64,000 nt of DNA, from contig NZ_JNIK01000003.1 of assembly GCF_000701365.1 (NCBI RefSeq), forward strand, positions 168,897 through 232,896, written 5' to 3'. The position numbers were made by a program, and so were the translations under genes. Shown one piece after another: positions 39,273 to 47,269 of the stretch (its first letter is position 1; every line of letters starts with the position of its first letter). The notes beneath the pieces were generated by a model that was not told where the DNA came from, searched no databases, and saw nothing but the letters and a program-made list of their open reading frames with translations. Origin of the DNA: Blastococcus sp. URHD0036 (lineage in GTDB: Bacteria > Actinomycetota > Actinomycetes > Mycobacteriales > Geodermatophilaceae).

Positions 39273-40586
39273 TCACGCGAGGGTGGACCGGCGGGAGCGG
39301 ATCCGCCAGCCCTCGGAGGTCCGGACGAGCTCGTCCGTGTACCGCCCGGTGACCACGGTCGGTCCGTCGTCGCCGTCCCGGTGCAGGTCGTTGCGCTTGG
39401 CCGCGGTGCAGGTCGCCGTGTCGCCGTCGACGGTCAGCTCGACGTCGACGACCCGGTGGACGGTGCGGCTGACGTCGGCGTGCGACTCCCGCATGAACGC
39501 GATCAGCGCCGGGAGGCCGTCGAGGCGCCGGCCCCCCGGGTACTCCGCGACGACGTCGGGGGTGAACACCCGGTCGAGCCGGTCGAACTCCCGCCGGTCC
39601 AGGGCGTCGGCGTAGGCGTGGTGCAGCCCGGCGACGGCGCGGTTGTCGGCGTCGGTGCACGGCGGGGGCGGCGGCGCGGCGACGCGGGCGAGCACCCGCT
39701 CCCCCACCTCCGCCAGCCGGTCGGTGACCTCGGCGACCGTGCTGCCGCGCACGCCCAGCGACAGCCAGGTGACCCCGATGTCGGCCAGCCGCTGCACGCT
39801 CTCCAGGTACCGCTCGGGGTCGGCGAGCGGGTCGGCGTCGGTCACCATGTAGAGCACGTCGGCCGGGGCGAGCCGACCCAGCTGCTCCCGCTCCTCCTGC
39901 AGCTCGCGGATCCACCCGGCGAGCTGGTCGAGCGACTCCAGCTGAGCGGTCCGGCGCCGCTGCACCTGCTCCGGGTTCGTCGGCACGGGCGCCCAGCCGT
40001 CGGCCAGCGCGGCCACCCGTCGCCGGGTGAGCCGGGAGTTGCCGCCGATCCACACCGGGGGCCGGGGCGCGGCGACCGGGGTCGGCCGGCTCACGACGCC
40101 GTCGGCGGTGGAGTGCCGGCCGGACCGGTCGACGGGCTCGCCGGTCCAGGCGAGCCGGAGCACCTCGAGCGCCTCGTCGAACAGCGCGTTCCGCTCGGCG
40201 TAGTCGACGCCGAGGGCGGCGAACTCGGCCTCGAGGTAGCCGGTGCCCACCCCGAGGGTCAGCCGCCCGCCGGAGAGCCGGTCCAGCGTCGCCGTCGTCT
40301 TGGCGAGCAGGAACGGGTTCCGGTAGGGCAGGACGGTGAGGAAGGTGAGCAGCCGCATGCCGGCGGTCGCGGTCGCCGCCACCGTCAGCGCCAGGAACGG
40401 GTCGAGCTCGTCGTGCCCCGCGCCGTCCAGCCGCCAGGTCTGCGGCGGGGCCGGGTGCTCGGAGAACCCGATCCCGGCGAACCCCGCCTCCTCGGCGGCC
40501 GCGGCGATCGACCCGAGACCGTCGGCGGTCAGCAACTCCGGCGGCGGGTCGAGCATCACCGTCGGGTAGGTCAGCGAGAACCGCAC
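39273..40586 (-). CDS. Fusion of LLM-class oxidoreductase and SnoaL-like domain
   Basis: A 437-residue two-domain protein. Residues 1-302 are a luciferase-like F420/FMN oxidoreductase (FAGIGFSEHPAPP at 36-48, DRLSGGRLTLGVGTGYLEAEFAALG at 102-126, IGGNSRLTRRRVAALADGW at 180-198). A proline linker AAPPPPPC (303-310) leads to a SnoaL_4 domain (311-437; AYADALDRREFDRLDRVFTPDV, then YTDELVRTSEGWRIRSRR). The order LLM-SnoaL differs from the transcription order SnoaL then LLM at 8837-7357, but supports a joint function. GTG 40586 follows GAGGAG and the preceding operon is closed by a hairpin, so it starts a new unit. Confidence 0.87.
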   Translation of the reverse strand: MRFSLTYPTVMLDPPPELLTADGLGSIAAAAEEAGFAGIGFSEHPAPPQTWRLDGAGHDELDPFLALTVAATATAGMRLLTFLTVLPYRNPFLLAKTTATLDRLSGGRLTLGVGTGYLEAEFAALGVDYAERNALFDEALEVLRLAWTGEPVDRSGRHSTADGVVSRPTPVAAPRPPVWIGGNSRLTRRRVAALADGWAPVPTNPEQVQRRRTAQLESLDQLAGWIRELQEEREQLGRLAPADVLYMVTDADPLADPERYLESVQRLADIGVTWLSLGVRGSTVAEVTDRLAEVGERVLARVAAPPPPPCTDADNRAVAGLHHAYADALDRREFDRLDRVFTPDVVAEYPGGRRLDGLPALIAFMRESHADVSRTVHRVVDVELTVDGDTATCTAAKRNDLHRDGDDGPTVVTGRYTDELVRTSEGWRIRSRRSTLA

Positions 40587-40607
40587 GGTCGCTCCTCGAT
40601 GTGGGGT

Positions 40608-40646
40608 GGAGGGGATCCGTGGGCGTTACGCCGACGAATCCCCTCC
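40608..40646 (-). terminator. Hairpin terminator after the crotonase gene
   Basis: GGAGGGGAT (40608-40616) pairs with ATCCCCTCC (40638-40646) over a 21-base loop, six bases after the crotonase stop on the minus strand. It separates the operon 45068-40652 from the LLM-SnoaL fusion gene. Confidence 0.65.
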
Positions 40647-40651
40647 GCGGG

Positions 40652-41452
40652 TCAGGTGAAGGGCTCCCACTTGGGCTCGCGCTTCTCCACGAAGGCCAGC
40701 GGTCCCTCGTTCTGGTCGGGGTGCCCCCACACACCGATGAGGTGCTGGGCGCCGACCCGGCAGGCGTCGGTGAGGCCGAGCTCCAGCGCTCCCCACAGCG
40801 CCTTCTTGGTGGCGGCCATCGCGACCGGCGAGTTGCGGGCCACCTTCTCGGCGAGCTCCTGGGCGGCCTCGCGCAGCCGCTCCGGCGGGTCGATCACCTC
40901 GCTGCACAGACCGAGCTCGTAGGCGCGCTGGGCGCTCATCCGCTCGTGCCGGCCGACCAGCGCCATCCGCATCACGGCCTCGAACGGGATCTTCTTCGCC
41001 AGGCCGATGGCCTCGATCGCGGTCACCTGGCCGACGCTGACGTGCGGGTCGAAGAAGGTGGCGGTCGACGCGGCGATGACGATGTCGGCGTCGGCCACGA
41101 AGTGCAGGCCACCGCCGGCCGCCATGCCGTTGACCGCCGCGATGACCGGCTTCGCGACGTTCTGGTGCCACGAGGTGAAGTGCAGGTCGAAGTCGACCAG
41201 GTCCTCGCGGTAGCGCTCCATGCCGACGCCGTCGGTGGCGACCTCGACCACGTCGGCCCCGGTCTGGAACGCCCGGCCGTTGCCGGTGTTGACGATGACC
41301 CGGACGGCGGGGTCGCGGTCGAGCTCCAGCCAGGCGTCGGCGAGCTCGTCGCGCATCGCGTTGTTCATGGCGTTCAGCTGGTCGGGCCGGTCGAAGACCA
41401 GCCAGCCGACATGCCCCTCGCGGCGGATCTCGAGGGTCTCGTACGAGGTCAT
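40652..41452 (-). CDS. Crotonase-superfamily protein (enoyl-CoA hydratase/isomerase fold)
   Basis: A 266-residue crotonase. Oxyanion-hole motifs GNGRAFQTGADV (58-69) and NGMAAGGGLHF (108-118) are intact. Where hydratases carry the first catalytic Glu (FxxPE), this protein has FFDPHVSVGQ with His137, as does the paralogue at 45141-45878. That change makes classical syn-hydration doubtful and allows hydrolase, isomerase or lyase chemistry. ATG 41452 is preferred to a longer in-frame upstream start because GGAAGG precedes it. It is the last gene of the hotdog, CoA-transferase, acyl-CoA dehydrogenase, crotonase operon. Confidence 0.88.
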   Translation of the reverse strand: MTSYETLEIRREGHVGWLVFDRPDQLNAMNNAMRDELADAWLELDRDPAVRVIVNTGNGRAFQTGADVVEVATDGVGMERYREDLVDFDLHFTSWHQNVAKPVIAAVNGMAAGGGLHFVADADIVIAASTATFFDPHVSVGQVTAIEAIGLAKKIPFEAVMRMALVGRHERMSAQRAYELGLCSEVIDPPERLREAAQELAEKVARNSPVAMAATKKALWGALELGLTDACRVGAQHLIGVWGHPDQNEGPLAFVEKREPKWEPFT

Positions 41453-41468
41453 GGAGAAGGCCTTCCGG

Positions 41469-42584
41469 TCAGTCGATCTCGGTGTCGAGGACGGCGGCCA
41501 GGGCCGCCACGTGGTCGCCCGGCGCACCGAGCAGCTGGGCGCTGGTGCGCGCCCGCTTGAAGTACAGGTGGGCATCGTGCTCCCAGGTGAAGCCGATGCC
41601 GCCGTGCAGCTGGATGTTCTGCGCGGAGATGGCGGTGTAGGCCTCGGTGGCCAGCAGCGCCGCCACCCGGCTGTCCCGGGCCAGGTCCGCGCCTCCTGCG
41701 CGGGCGGCGGCCTGGACGGCGGAGCGGGCGGACTCGATCTGCACCAGCGCGTCGGCCAGCCGCTGCTTGATCGCCTGGAACGACCCGATCGGCCGGCCGA
41801 ACTGGATCCGCTGCCCGGCGTAGCCCACGACCATGTCCAGGCAGCGCTGGGCGCCCCCGACCTGCTCGGCGGCCAGCAGCAGCCGGGCGACGTCGGAGGC
41901 GGCGGCGACCGCTGCCGTCGCCTCCCCGCCCACGCGGGTCCCGGGCACCCCGTCGAGGGTCAGCCGGGCCATCCGCCGGGTGAGGTCGAGGGTCACCAGC
42001 GGCGTGCGGCCCAGCCCCGCGGCGCCGCCCTCGACCGCGACGACGGCGAGCTCGCCGTCCGGCGTCCGGGCCGCGACCAGCAGCAGCTGCGCGTCGGCGC
42101 CGTCGACGACGAGGTGCTTGGCCCCGGTGACCCGCCAGCGATCGCCGTCCGGCTCGGCCCGGCAGGTGACGGCGTCCGGGGACCAGCGGCCGTCGTCCTC
42201 GGCGAGGGCGACGGTGGCGGTCAGCTCGCCGGCGGCGATCCGCGGCCCGTACCCGGCCAGCGCGCCCGCGTCGCCCAGCGCGGCCAGCAGCGGGACGGCG
42301 AGCGCGGCGGTGCCGAACAGCGGCCCGGGCACCAGCGCGCGGCCGGCCTCCTCGAAGGCGACGACGGCCTCGACCGTCGTCAGCCCTCCGCCGCCGTGCT
42401 CCTCGGGCAGGAGCAGACCGGGCAGCTCGAGCTGGCCGGCGAGCACCTCCCAGGCGCGCGGGGCGGGGGCGGCGAACATGGCCTCCCGCACCTGCTCGGA
42501 GCCGCTCAGGCCGGCCAGCGCCGCGCGGATGCTCGCGCCGAACTCGGCCAGCTCGGCGAGCGAGGTGGTGGAGCTGGTGGTCAT
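41469..42584 (-). CDS. Acyl-CoA dehydrogenase, catalytic-Glu type
   Basis: A 371-residue acyl-CoA dehydrogenase. The C-terminal QLHGGIGFTWEHDAHLYFKRA holds the catalytic Glu, and RIQFGRPIGSFQAIKQRLAD is the dimer/FAD segment. The N-terminal half has no TEPxxGSD motif, as with the catalytic halves at 15011 and 17881. The only unpaired partner-type dehydrogenase in the window is at 45875-47170, across the divergent promoter at 45069-45140, so the two are probably one heteromeric enzyme. It lies 16 bases after the CoA-transferase gene. Confidence 0.9.
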   Translation of the reverse strand: MTTSSTTSLAELAEFGASIRAALAGLSGSEQVREAMFAAPAPRAWEVLAGQLELPGLLLPEEHGGGGLTTVEAVVAFEEAGRALVPGPLFGTAALAVPLLAALGDAGALAGYGPRIAAGELTATVALAEDDGRWSPDAVTCRAEPDGDRWRVTGAKHLVVDGADAQLLLVAARTPDGELAVVAVEGGAAGLGRTPLVTLDLTRRMARLTLDGVPGTRVGGEATAAVAAASDVARLLLAAEQVGGAQRCLDMVVGYAGQRIQFGRPIGSFQAIKQRLADALVQIESARSAVQAAARAGGADLARDSRVAALLATEAYTAISAQNIQLHGGIGFTWEHDAHLYFKRARTSAQLLGAPGDHVAALAAVLDTEID

Positions 42585-42600
42585 CGGGGTCCTCTCCGGC

Positions 42601-43782
42601 TCAGACGGTGCCGGCGTCGTGCAGGCGGGTGATGTCGCACGGCCCGTAGCCGAGCTCGGCGAGGATCGCGTCGGTGTGCTGGCCGAGGCCCGGCACGGCG
42701 CCGGCCGGGGTGGACCAGGTGGAGGCGACCGGCGGCGCCAGCGGCGTCCACACCGGACCGGCGGGGGCGGGCACCTGCAGCCAGCGGTCGCGGCCGGTCA
42801 GCTGCGGGTGGTCGACCACCTCGGCGACGCTGCGGACGATCGCGCAGCCGAGACCCGCCCCGTGCAGGAGACCCACCGCGGCGTCGGCGTCCAGGCCGGC
42901 GAGCACCTCGCGCACCAGTGCGTCGATCGCCGGCCGGGAGGCCACCCGGGCGGGGTTGGTCGCGTAGGCCGGGTCGTCGGCGAGCTCCGGCCGGCGCAGC
43001 ACGAGGGTGGCGAGCTTCGTCCACTCCCGGTCGTTCTGGACGCTGAGGGCGACCAGCCGGCCGTCGGCGGTCGGGTAGGCGTCGTACGGGGAGATCGCGG
43101 GGTGGCTCATGCCGGAGGTCAGCTCGGGCTCGGCACCGTGCTTGCGCACGGTCAGCGGGTAGCCCATCCAGTCGGCGACGGCGTCCAGCATCGAGACCTC
43201 GAGCGCCGCGCCCGCGCCGGTCCGGCCGCGCTGCACGAGCGCGGCGAGCACGGAGGAGCAGGCGAACATGCCGGCGGCGATGTCGGCGACGGCGATGCCC
43301 GGCTTCACCGGCTGGTCCAGGCTGCCGGTGACCGTGGCGATGCCGGCCTCGGCCTGCAGGAGCAGGTCGTAGGCCTTGCGGTCGTCGAACGGTCCGCCGG
43401 TGCCGTAGCCGGAGATCTCGCAGACGACCAGCCGCGGCCGGCCGGCCAGCAGCGTGGCGCCGTCCAGCCCCAGCCGGGGCGCGGCGCCGGGGACGAGGTT
43501 GTGCACGAAGACGTCGGCGGCGTCGAGCAGCCGGCCGAGCACCTCGGCTCCGCGGGGGGCCTTCACGTCGAGGGTGAGCGACTCCTTGTTGCGGTTGACC
43601 CAGGCGAAGTGCGCGCCGGTGCCGTTGGCCGCCGTGTCGAAGTGCCGCGCGAAGTCGCCGCCGTCGGGCCGCTCCACCTTGACCACCCGCGCGCCCATGT
43701 CGGCCAGCTGCCGGGTCGCGTAGGGGGCCGAGACGGCCTGCTCCATGGAGACGACGGTGACGCCGTCGAGCGGACCACTCAC
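42601..43782 (-). CDS. Family III CoA-transferase (CaiB/BaiF), single domain
   Basis: A 393-residue single-domain CaiB/BaiF protein. It opens VTVVSMEQAVSAPYATRQLADMGA and contains the CoA-ester segment WVNRNKESLTLDVKAPRG. The catalytic position reads LEVSMLDAV, so the Asp nucleophile is kept; it is the only CoA-transferase in the window where I see it. The GTG start overlaps the hotdog gene stop. Expected reaction is reversible CoA transfer between two carboxylates, possibly loading the operon substrate. It is followed by acyl-CoA dehydrogenase and crotonase genes, a compact beta-oxidation set. Confidence 0.9.
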   Translation of the reverse strand: MSGPLDGVTVVSMEQAVSAPYATRQLADMGARVVKVERPDGGDFARHFDTAANGTGAHFAWVNRNKESLTLDVKAPRGAEVLGRLLDAADVFVHNLVPGAAPRLGLDGATLLAGRPRLVVCEISGYGTGGPFDDRKAYDLLLQAEAGIATVTGSLDQPVKPGIAVADIAAGMFACSSVLAALVQRGRTGAGAALEVSMLDAVADWMGYPLTVRKHGAEPELTSGMSHPAISPYDAYPTADGRLVALSVQNDREWTKLATLVLRRPELADDPAYATNPARVASRPAIDALVREVLAGLDADAAVGLLHGAGLGCAIVRSVAEVVDHPQLTGRDRWLQVPAPAGPVWTPLAPPVASTWSTPAGAVPGLGQHTDAILAELGYGPCDITRLHDAGTV

Positions 43783-45068
43783 GATCGGGCGAAGTGCGCG
43801 ACGGCCGCCTCGAGGGTGCCGTCGAGCGTGGTGGCGCCGCCCATGGGGGCGGGCAGCGCGACCGGGCCGTGCTCGCGGCTGGGCAGCAGCACGGTCGCGG
43901 TCACCGGTGCGGTCACCTCGCCCCGCTGGTTGGTCACCGCCAGCTCCAGGTCGACGGCGGGGTGCACGCCGTGCGCGTCCTCGGCCAGGTGCTTGCCGAC
44001 GACGCTGCCGGTGATCCACTGCGCGTCGCCGACGAAGTTGAACTTCCGGAACTCGACCCGCAGCTTCCAGAGCCACGCGTCGTCGCCCATCCAGTCGGTG
44101 AGGGCGTGGATCGCCCACACCTCGCGCATGCGCCCGTAGTCGTAGGTGGTCGGGTTGCCGGCCTTCCGGGCGTACTCCGGGTCCCAGTGCACCCGCTGCA
44201 TCGCGTCGGGCACGCCCTGGCCGTCGCGGTGGTAGAAGCGCGGGACCCGCTGCCGGTTCTGGTGGGCCAGCCGCAGCGGGGCGACGCCGTAGACGCCCAT
44301 CCCCATGCCGACGTGCCAGCAGATCATGTCGGTCACGGTGAGCGGGCCCTTGACCATGGGGCGGAGCTGCTCGCCCACCTCGACGTCCTCGAACCAGCGG
44401 GGCTCGGCGCCCCGCGGGCCCTCGGCCGCGTACGCGGCGTCGACCTCGGCGAGCTGCTCCTCGGTCCACTGCGCCGGCTCGAACACCTTGTCCTTGTTCC
44501 GCTTGCGCGACTCGGAGCGCACCGTGCGGATCATCAGGCGGTACTGGCCGCCCAGCGGGGTGCCGTCGGCGTCGGCGAAGACGTTGGCGTTCCACTCGTG
44601 CACCGCCCGGCCGCTGAACTCGCTGGCCTTGTCGAGCACGCCGACCAGCGCGTTGCGGCGGTGCACCGCGGTGTCGGCGCGCAGCGGCGCCCACCACTCG
44701 CGCTGGGAGGCGGAGTAGAAGGCGTGCACGCCGCGCAGCGGGTCGCCCTTGAGCTCGCCCTGCCGCTGCAGCTCGGCCTCGGTCAGCACGTCCTCGCCGA
44801 TGATGCTGTCCCCGCCGATCAGGGGCGGCGGGGCGATCGGGCCGCCCCAGCGGGAGGCCGCGGCGTACGCCGGGTCGGCCCACAGCGGGTTGTCGTCGCC
44901 GTAGGACCAGGCCACCGTGCGGAAGGCGTCGGTGCCCGGGCGCAGGTAGTGCGGGGGCACCGGGTTGGCCTGCGGGATGCCGATCCGCTGACGGAGCCGT
45001 GCGATCCCCTCGTCGGTGATCTGCGGTTCGGTCTTCTCGGCCGGGGCCCCTACAGCACTGTCTGGCAT
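43779..45068 (-). CDS. MaoC-like/FAS1-like dehydratase-fold (double hotdog) protein
   Basis: A 429-residue double-hotdog protein of the MaoC N-terminal/FAS1-like dehydratase group. The R-hydratase motif GDxNPLHxDP is recognisable as GDDNPLWADP at residues 57-66, with Trp63 in place of the catalytic His. The second half has MNKHL-type replacements and no intact motif; YDYGRMREVW and WDPEYARKAGNP are its main landmarks. Loss of the His suggests an altered or subunit-only function, as in ChsH2-like heteromers where one subunit is non-catalytic. It is the first gene of the minus-strand operon that ends at 40652. Confidence 0.8.
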   Translation of the reverse strand: MPDSAVGAPAEKTEPQITDEGIARLRQRIGIPQANPVPPHYLRPGTDAFRTVAWSYGDDNPLWADPAYAAASRWGGPIAPPPLIGGDSIIGEDVLTEAELQRQGELKGDPLRGVHAFYSASQREWWAPLRADTAVHRRNALVGVLDKASEFSGRAVHEWNANVFADADGTPLGGQYRLMIRTVRSESRKRNKDKVFEPAQWTEEQLAEVDAAYAAEGPRGAEPRWFEDVEVGEQLRPMVKGPLTVTDMICWHVGMGMGVYGVAPLRLAHQNRQRVPRFYHRDGQGVPDAMQRVHWDPEYARKAGNPTTYDYGRMREVWAIHALTDWMGDDAWLWKLRVEFRKFNFVGDAQWITGSVVGKHLAEDAHGVHPAVDLELAVTNQRGEVTAPVTATVLLPSREHGPVALPAPMGGATTLDGTLEAAVAHFARS

Positions 45069-45099
45069 GACGCCCTTCCGATTGCCCTCCGTACGTTGC

Positions 45100-45114
45100 T
45101 ATCTTATACAAGAA
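45100..45114. promoter_or_regulatory. AT-rich motif in divergent promoter, TATCTTATACAAGAA
   Basis: The motif sits 32-46 bases from the hotdog start and 26-40 bases from the crotonase start in the 72-base divergent gap. It matches TATTTTATAAAAGAA at 48189-48203, upstream of the aldehyde dehydrogenase operon, at 13 of 15 positions. The GntR gene 47270-48097 lies between the two and is the best candidate regulator. Confidence 0.55.
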
Positions 45115-45140
45115 AGCGGAGCGGGCGTCGAGGGGCGGGG

Positions 45141-45878
45141 ATGGACACGGGAACCCCCGAGTACGGAACCCTCGCGGTCTCCCGGCGCGGACCGGTCGGC
45201 TGGCTGGAGTTCGACCGGCCGCGGGTCGGCAACGCCATGGACCCGGCGATGATGGCGGAGCTGCCGGCAGCCTGGCGCGAGCTCGACGCCGACCCCGCGG
45301 TGCGCTGCATCGTGGTCACCGGCCGCGGGCGGGCCTTCCAGACCGGGCTCGACGTCGTCGCACTGGCCAGGGACCGCGAGGGCCTGCGCGAGCAGAGCCG
45401 CCGCACCAAGAACGCCGACCTCGCGCTGACGAACTGGCACCTGGGCGTCGAGACCCCCGTGGTGGTCGCGGTCAACGGCGTCTGCGCCGGCGGCGGGCTG
45501 CACTTCGTCGTCGACGCCGACGTCGCGATCGCGTCGTCCGCGGCCTCCTTCACCGATCCGCACGTCAGCGTCGGGCAGGCGAGCAACTGGGAGGCGGTCG
45601 GCCTGGTCCACCGCATGCCCGCCTCGGTCGCCGCCCGGCTGGCCCTGCTCGGCGCGCACGAGCGGATGGACGCCGAGAGCGCCCGGCGCTGGGGCCTGGT
45701 GAGCCAGGTCGTCGCCCCCGAGGAGCTCGAGACCGCCGCCCAGCAGCTCGCCGAGCAGATCGCCGAGGCCGATCCGGCCGCCACCCGCGCCCGCAAGCGC
45801 GCACTGTGGCGCAGCGAGGACCTCGGCCGCACAGCCGCTCTCACCGCAGCCCGCACCACCCCGGAGGCAACCCCGTGA
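45141..45878 (+). CDS. Crotonase-superfamily protein (enoyl-CoA hydratase/isomerase fold)
   Basis: A 245-residue crotonase, clearly a paralogue of 40652-41452. GRGRAFQTGLDV (61-72) and NGVCAGGGLHF (112-122) form the oxyanion hole. FTDPHVSVGQ again has His141 where hydratases have Glu. It opens a plus-strand operon with an acyl-CoA dehydrogenase and probably a GntR gene. Two His-type crotonases on either side of one promoter, each beside an acyl-CoA dehydrogenase, suggest successive steps on one substrate. Confidence 0.88.
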   Translation: MDTGTPEYGTLAVSRRGPVGWLEFDRPRVGNAMDPAMMAELPAAWRELDADPAVRCIVVTGRGRAFQTGLDVVALARDREGLREQSRRTKNADLALTNWHLGVETPVVVAVNGVCAGGGLHFVVDADVAIASSAASFTDPHVSVGQASNWEAVGLVHRMPASVAARLALLGAHERMDAESARRWGLVSQVVAPEELETAAQQLAEQIAEADPAATRARKRALWRSEDLGRTAALTAARTTPEATP

Positions 45879-47170
45879 CCGACCCGACGCTCGCCGCCCT
45901 GGCCGGCCGCGACACCACCCCGGAGGCCGCGGCCGACGCCGCCCGCCGGTTCGTCGCCGACGCCATCCCGGCGGCCTGGCGCGAGGCGGCCGAGCGCGGA
46001 GGCCCCCGGGCCGTGCGCACCGTCCGGACGCCGGAGGACTACCGCGACTGGTACCCGGCGTTCGGGCACTCCGGCCTGGTGGCGCCCACCTGGGCGGTCG
46101 AGCACGGCGGGCTGGGGTGGAGCCGCTCCGCGGCGGCCGCGGCGGAGGCCGTCCTGCGGCCCTACCACCTGCCGCGGCTCAACCCCCTGGGCCTGAACCT
46201 CGCTGCCCCCGTGCTGTTCGCCCACGGCACCGAGGCGCAGCGGCGGCGGTTCCTGCCGCCGATCGTGGCGGCCGAGGAGCTGTGGTGCCAGCTGCTCAGC
46301 GAACCGGGCGCCGGCAGCGACCTCGCCTCCCTGGCCACCCGGGCCGAGCGGGACGGCGACGACTGGGTGGTCACCGGCCAGAAGGTGTGGACGACGTGGG
46401 CCGACCAGGCCTCCTTCGCCGTGCTGCTGGCCCGCACCGATCCCGACGTCGCCAAGCACGCCGGCCTCTCCTTCTTCTTCCTGCCGATGCACCAGCCGGG
46501 CGTGACGGTCCGGCCGCTGCCCCACATCGGCGGGGAGACGGACTTCTTCGAGACGTTCATGGACCGCGCGCACATCCCCGGGGACCACCTCATCGGCGAG
46601 GTGGGCGAGGGCTGGGCGATCACCCAGACGATGCTCAACGCCGAGCGGCAGATGGTGACCGGGGCCGGGGTCGGTGGCGTCGAGCGGATCGGGGGCACCG
46701 GGCCCACGCACCTCGTGCGACTGGCCCGCAAGCGCACCGCGGAGGGCCGGTCCGGCGGCTGGGACGACCCGTCGACGCGCGACCGGATCGTCCGCCTGTG
46801 GGCCGAGGACCAGGCGCGCCGGTGGACCAACCAGCGCATCCGCTCCACGATCGCCGAGGGCCGGACCCTGGGCCCGGAGGCCTCGATCGGCAAGGTGCAC
46901 GGCACCGACCTGAACCAGCGCATCCAGTCGCTGGCCGCCGAGCTGCTCGGCCCCGAGGGGATCGCCTGGGACGGCGCGGTGGGGTCCCCGCAGGAGTTCT
47001 GGGACAGCGCCCCGGCCGAGGTGCGCGGGATGCTCCGCAGCCGGGCGAACACCATCGAGGGCGGCACCACCGAGGTGAACAAGAACGTCATCGCGGAGAA
47101 GGTCCTCGGGCTGCCCAGGGAGCCCGACCCCCACAAGGGCCGGCCGTGGCGGGAGCTCCCGCGCAGCTGA
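45875..47170 (+). CDS. Acyl-CoA dehydrogenase, partner-subunit type
   Basis: A 431-residue acyl-CoA dehydrogenase. LLSEPGAGSD (about 143-152) and GQKVWTTWADQASFAVLLARTD are the FAD/acyl contacts, and the end reads EGGTTEVNKNVIAEKVLGLPREP, the type without the TxEY glutamate. It overlaps the crotonase stop by GTGA. The complementary catalytic-type subunit is at 41469-42584 in the divergent operon. A GGRS-rich insertion (ARKRTAEGRSGGWDDPSTRD, about 286-305) precedes the last helical domain. Confidence 0.9.
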   Translation: MTDPTLAALAGRDTTPEAAADAARRFVADAIPAAWREAAERGGPRAVRTVRTPEDYRDWYPAFGHSGLVAPTWAVEHGGLGWSRSAAAAAEAVLRPYHLPRLNPLGLNLAAPVLFAHGTEAQRRRFLPPIVAAEELWCQLLSEPGAGSDLASLATRAERDGDDWVVTGQKVWTTWADQASFAVLLARTDPDVAKHAGLSFFFLPMHQPGVTVRPLPHIGGETDFFETFMDRAHIPGDHLIGEVGEGWAITQTMLNAERQMVTGAGVGGVERIGGTGPTHLVRLARKRTAEGRSGGWDDPSTRDRIVRLWAEDQARRWTNQRIRSTIAEGRTLGPEASIGKVHGTDLNQRIQSLAAELLGPEGIAWDGAVGSPQEFWDSAPAEVRGMLRSRANTIEGGTTEVNKNVIAEKVLGLPREPDPHKGRPWRELPRS

Positions 47171-47269
47171 GCCGTCTCCTCCGGCCGGGGGAGGCGCCCG
47201 CTCGCGGTACCGGATCCCCGTACTCCCGCCGTTAGAGTGGCTAAGAGTGCAATCGTTGGGAGAGAGACC

